DNA of 64,000 nt from Paenibacillus xylanilyticus (lineage in GTDB: Bacteria > Bacillota > Bacilli > Paenibacillales > Paenibacillaceae): the NCBI RefSeq assembly GCF_013359935.1, contig NZ_JABMCB010000178.1, positions 1-64,000 on the forward strand, in the 5' to 3' direction. The translations under genes were made by a program, and so were the position numbers. The notes beneath the pieces are model-generated. The model did no database searches, was not told the origin of the DNA, and saw nothing but the letters and a program-made list of their open reading frames with translations. Positions 62,348-64,000 of the stretch are shown here, piece by piece. Position 1 is the first letter of the stretch; each line of letters begins with the position of its first letter.

Positions 62348-63097
62348 CTACTCCTGTGCAGTCAAAATCACAGGACCATCTGCCGTAATGGCAATGGTGT
62401 GTTCGTATTGAGCAGACAGGCTTCCATCCTGTGTACGTGCGGTCCAGCCATCGGCATCCAGCTTGCTGCGGAACGTTCCGATGTTCAGCATCGGCTCAAT
62501 GGTAATCACCATGCCTTCCTTGAGGCGGGGACCACGATGCGGTGGGCCATAGTGAGGAACTTGCGGCTCTTCATGCATTTTTTCACCAATACCGTGACCG
62601 ATAAACTCTCGTACGACAGACAAGCCTTCTCCTTCAGCATACGTCTGAATGGCATTGGAAATATCACCGATCCGGTTGCCGACTACGGCAAGCTCAATGC
62701 CTTTGTAAAGGGACGTTTTTGTGACATCCAGCAGATGCTGGGCTTCCGGTGTCACTTGTCCCACCGCATAAGACCACGCGGAATCGGCCAGCCAGCCATT
62801 CAAGTTCACGACCATGTCAATCGTGACGATATCGCCGTCCTTCAGTACATATTTTCCCGGAAAACCGTGACAAATCACGTCATTTACAGACGCACATGTC
62901 GCATATTGGTACCCGTTGTACCCTTTTTGCTCCGGTGTTGCACCATGTTTCTTCATAAAAGCTTCTGCGAACTGATCGATCTCCTGGGTGGTGATCCCTG
63001 GACGGATCATTTTCGCAATTTCTTTATGGCACGCAGCGAGAATTTCGCCCGCCTTTTTCATATTCTGGATCTGCTCTTTGGTTTTTAACGTAATCAT
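62348..63097 (-). CDS. map: Methionine aminopeptidase type I
   Basis: 249 residues. Metal-binding Asp-Asp-His-Glu-Glu are in VTIDMVVNLNGWLADSAWSY, FIGHGIGEKMHEEPQVPHYG, ITIEPML and AQYEHTIAI. ASVNDVICHGFPG and catalytic His in GHGIG are conserved. It removes N-terminal Met from nascent proteins. It is not next to secY/adk/infA as the essential copy usually is in Bacillota, so it may be a second copy like the stand-alone MapB (YflG). CAGGAG lies 8 bp before ATG 63097. Cytosolic. Confidence 0.93.
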   Translation of the reverse strand: MITLKTKEQIQNMKKAGEILAACHKEIAKMIRPGITTQEIDQFAEAFMKKHGATPEQKGYNGYQYATCASVNDVICHGFPGKYVLKDGDIVTIDMVVNLNGWLADSAWSYAVGQVTPEAQHLLDVTKTSLYKGIELAVVGNRIGDISNAIQTYAEGEGLSVVREFIGHGIGEKMHEEPQVPHYGPPHRGPRLKEGMVITIEPMLNIGTFRSKLDADGWTARTQDGSLSAQYEHTIAITADGPVILTAQE

Positions 63098-63308
63098 TAC
63101 AACTTCTCCTGTCCGTTATAATCTTATCCTGTCTTCTATTGTAGCGCGAAACGCTCAAAATAAAAAATTCGTGTACTCCGTAAACTATCAACATCCTATT
63201 ATACGCCAACCATATGTACAATGAATACCACTTTCCATAAAAAACTCGAAACCCTCCTCTCTCAGGCTGCGTATATGCTTAAAACGGAAGACGAAAGGGT
63301 GATCATGC

Positions 63309-63518
63309 ATGTTCAAAAAAATAATTGGCAAACTCCTTGATTCCAAATCTTCATCACACCGAAGGCGCTATAGTTCCTCGGACAGACGCTCCTATAAACG
63401 TTACAGCAGTTCCTCAGGGAAGCGCGGATATAAACGCTATTCATCTTCAGATATGAAATACCGGGATAACCGCCACGGCTCGGGGTATTACAAAAGCAGA
63501 AAATACAGCTCCAGCTAA
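63309..63518 (+). CDS. Small basic Ser/Arg/Tyr-rich protein
   Basis: 69 residues, about half Ser, Arg, Lys and Tyr, with near-repeats such as RYSSSDRRSYKRYSS, GYKRYSSSD and SRKYSSS after a short hydrophobic N-terminus (FKKIIGKLL). No known family. AAAGGGTG lies about 13 bp before the ATG. The composition resembles small spore or coat-associated proteins, but no sporulation promoter was found. An inverted repeat follows after about 25 bp. Confidence 0.6.
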   Translation: MFKKIIGKLLDSKSSSHRRRYSSSDRRSYKRYSSSSGKRGYKRYSSSDMKYRDNRHGSGYYKSRKYSSS

Positions 63519-63544
63519 TATGGTGCTGCAATGACTATATATGC

Positions 63545-63598
63545 AAATAGGGGATGTTCAGCCAGCCGAATCTCACGGCAGCAGAACATCCCCTATTT
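63545..63598. terminator. 15-bp inverted repeat over the end of the kinase gene
   Basis: AAATAGGGGATGTTC (63545-63559) and GAACATCCCCTATTT (63584-63598) are perfect inverted repeats. The second arm lies within the kinase coding sequence, 9 bases before its stop. The flank on the plus strand is GTGTACCCTTTTC, so termination is weakly supported. Confidence 0.5.
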
Positions 63599-64000
63599 GT
63601 GTACCCTTTTCACTTGAATAGGAATCCAATACGCGCTTCACTTCCACCTGTAATTCAGGCGCACCCGCTGTGTATCCTGGGCGAAGCCCCAGCAGTCTCT
63701 CCAGCATATGGCGCAGTTCAGGCGTAAGCTCCAGCTCCTCCTGCCAACTTGCAGGTGCCTTGCCCTTCTCTGGCTCATATGCCGAGTACAGCATAAACAG
63801 AAGAAAATGACCCAGATCCTGCAAATCCTGATCAGGTGAGGCAGGCTCATCTTCGGGCTCGGGCAGTTCCCGCATCCTGCGCTTCAGCTCAGGCAGCAAC
63901 GGCTCCCCCATACGCCGCGCCAGGCCAAAGTCAATTAAATGTATCTGCCCCTCACGAAAAATAACGTTCGGAATGCGCACATCCCCGTGAATATATCCCT
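63573..64000 (-). CDS. Serine/threonine kinase-like protein, C-terminal part (cut by window edge)
   Basis: The C-terminal part, beginning in the edge, reads GYIHGDVRIPNVIF, the catalytic loop with His-Gly-Asp and Asn, followed by IHLIDFGLARRMGE (the DFG-type motif). The N-lobe lies beyond the window. The following acidic segment (ELPEPEDEPASPDQDLQDLG) and the LRHMLERLLG ending resemble the YrzF-like serine/threonine kinases of Bacillota, whose catalytic form has HGDxxxxN. Complete length and start cannot be given. Convergent with the small basic gene. Confidence 0.8.
   Translation of the reverse strand, partial: GYIHGDVRIPNVIFREGQIHLIDFGLARRMGEPLLPELKRRMRELPEPEDEPASPDQDLQDLGHFLLFMLYSAYEPEKGKAPASWQEELELTPELRHMLERLLGLRPGYTAGAPELQVEVKRVLDSYSSEKGTQIGDVLLP

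Overview
The window reads as a chromosomal segment of a Paenibacillus-type endospore former. The pointers are YesM/YesN-type sensor-regulator genes, large AraC-type regulators with their own membrane sensor domain, S-layer-homology (SLH) surface proteins, three YjcZ-family sporulation genes, a FosB thiol transferase, an Rrf2 regulator, strong AGGAGG ribosome binding sites and intermediate GC. The genus is inferred from gene content. I saw no rRNA or tRNA gene, CRISPR array, insertion sequence, prophage or replication origin.

Layout. (1) 1-6062: a dispersed repeat at the left edge, a two-permease sugar ABC operon (minus), a divergent YesM/YesN two-component pair and a small P-loop kinase. (2) 6087-14449: housekeeping and membrane genes (BASS/Acr3-like transporter, TspO-like protein, RidA, NAD-binding oxidoreductase with an MFS carrier, 5TM histidine kinase, PAP2 protein, HD-GYP protein). 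(3) 14450-16947: a poorly coding stretch with an orphan promoter-to-terminator transcription unit, then three YjcZ genes and a thiamine-binding YqgV-like protein. (4) 16948-21243: class Ia ribonucleotide reductase nrdAB behind a leader of about 545 nt that contains a terminator. (5) 21244-31850: TPR-SUKH protein with an APH-fold kinase, S9 peptidase, fosB, SDR, gamma-glutamyltransferase, and a BMP-type lipoprotein followed by a chemoreceptor. (6) 31983-39254: GC-rich NAD(P)HX repair enzyme, NAD-binding reductase, an RHH regulator-MFS-hydrolase operon, an acetyltransferase and a membrane protein. (7) 39311-46395: an SLH-PAP2 surface phosphatase divergent from an AraC sensor-regulator, then an orphan sugar-binding lipoprotein. 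(8) 46528-50131: sulfate uptake (sbp-cysT-cysW, then yezD) behind a structured leader RNA with a terminator. (9) 50635-64000: rhamnogalacturonan lyase, lactonase, AraC regulator, SLH protein, nitroreductase with Rrf2, MBL hydrolase with TetR, an unknown secreted protein, CcdC, MDR reductase, methionine aminopeptidase, a small basic protein and the end of a Ser/Thr kinase cut by the window edge.

The most informative signals lie between genes. They are four tandem 7-bp units upstream of the RHH regulator, two 15-bp palindromes in front of the MBL-TetR pair, a perfect-consensus promoter overlapped by a 10-bp inverted repeat upstream of the Rrf2 gene, two structured leaders with terminators (nrdAB and sbp), an orphan transcription unit at 15185-15511, and two copies of a hairpin-forming dispersed element. 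No single cassette is clearly a new defence or biosynthetic system. The two leader RNAs and the RHH operon are the best candidates for something undescribed.
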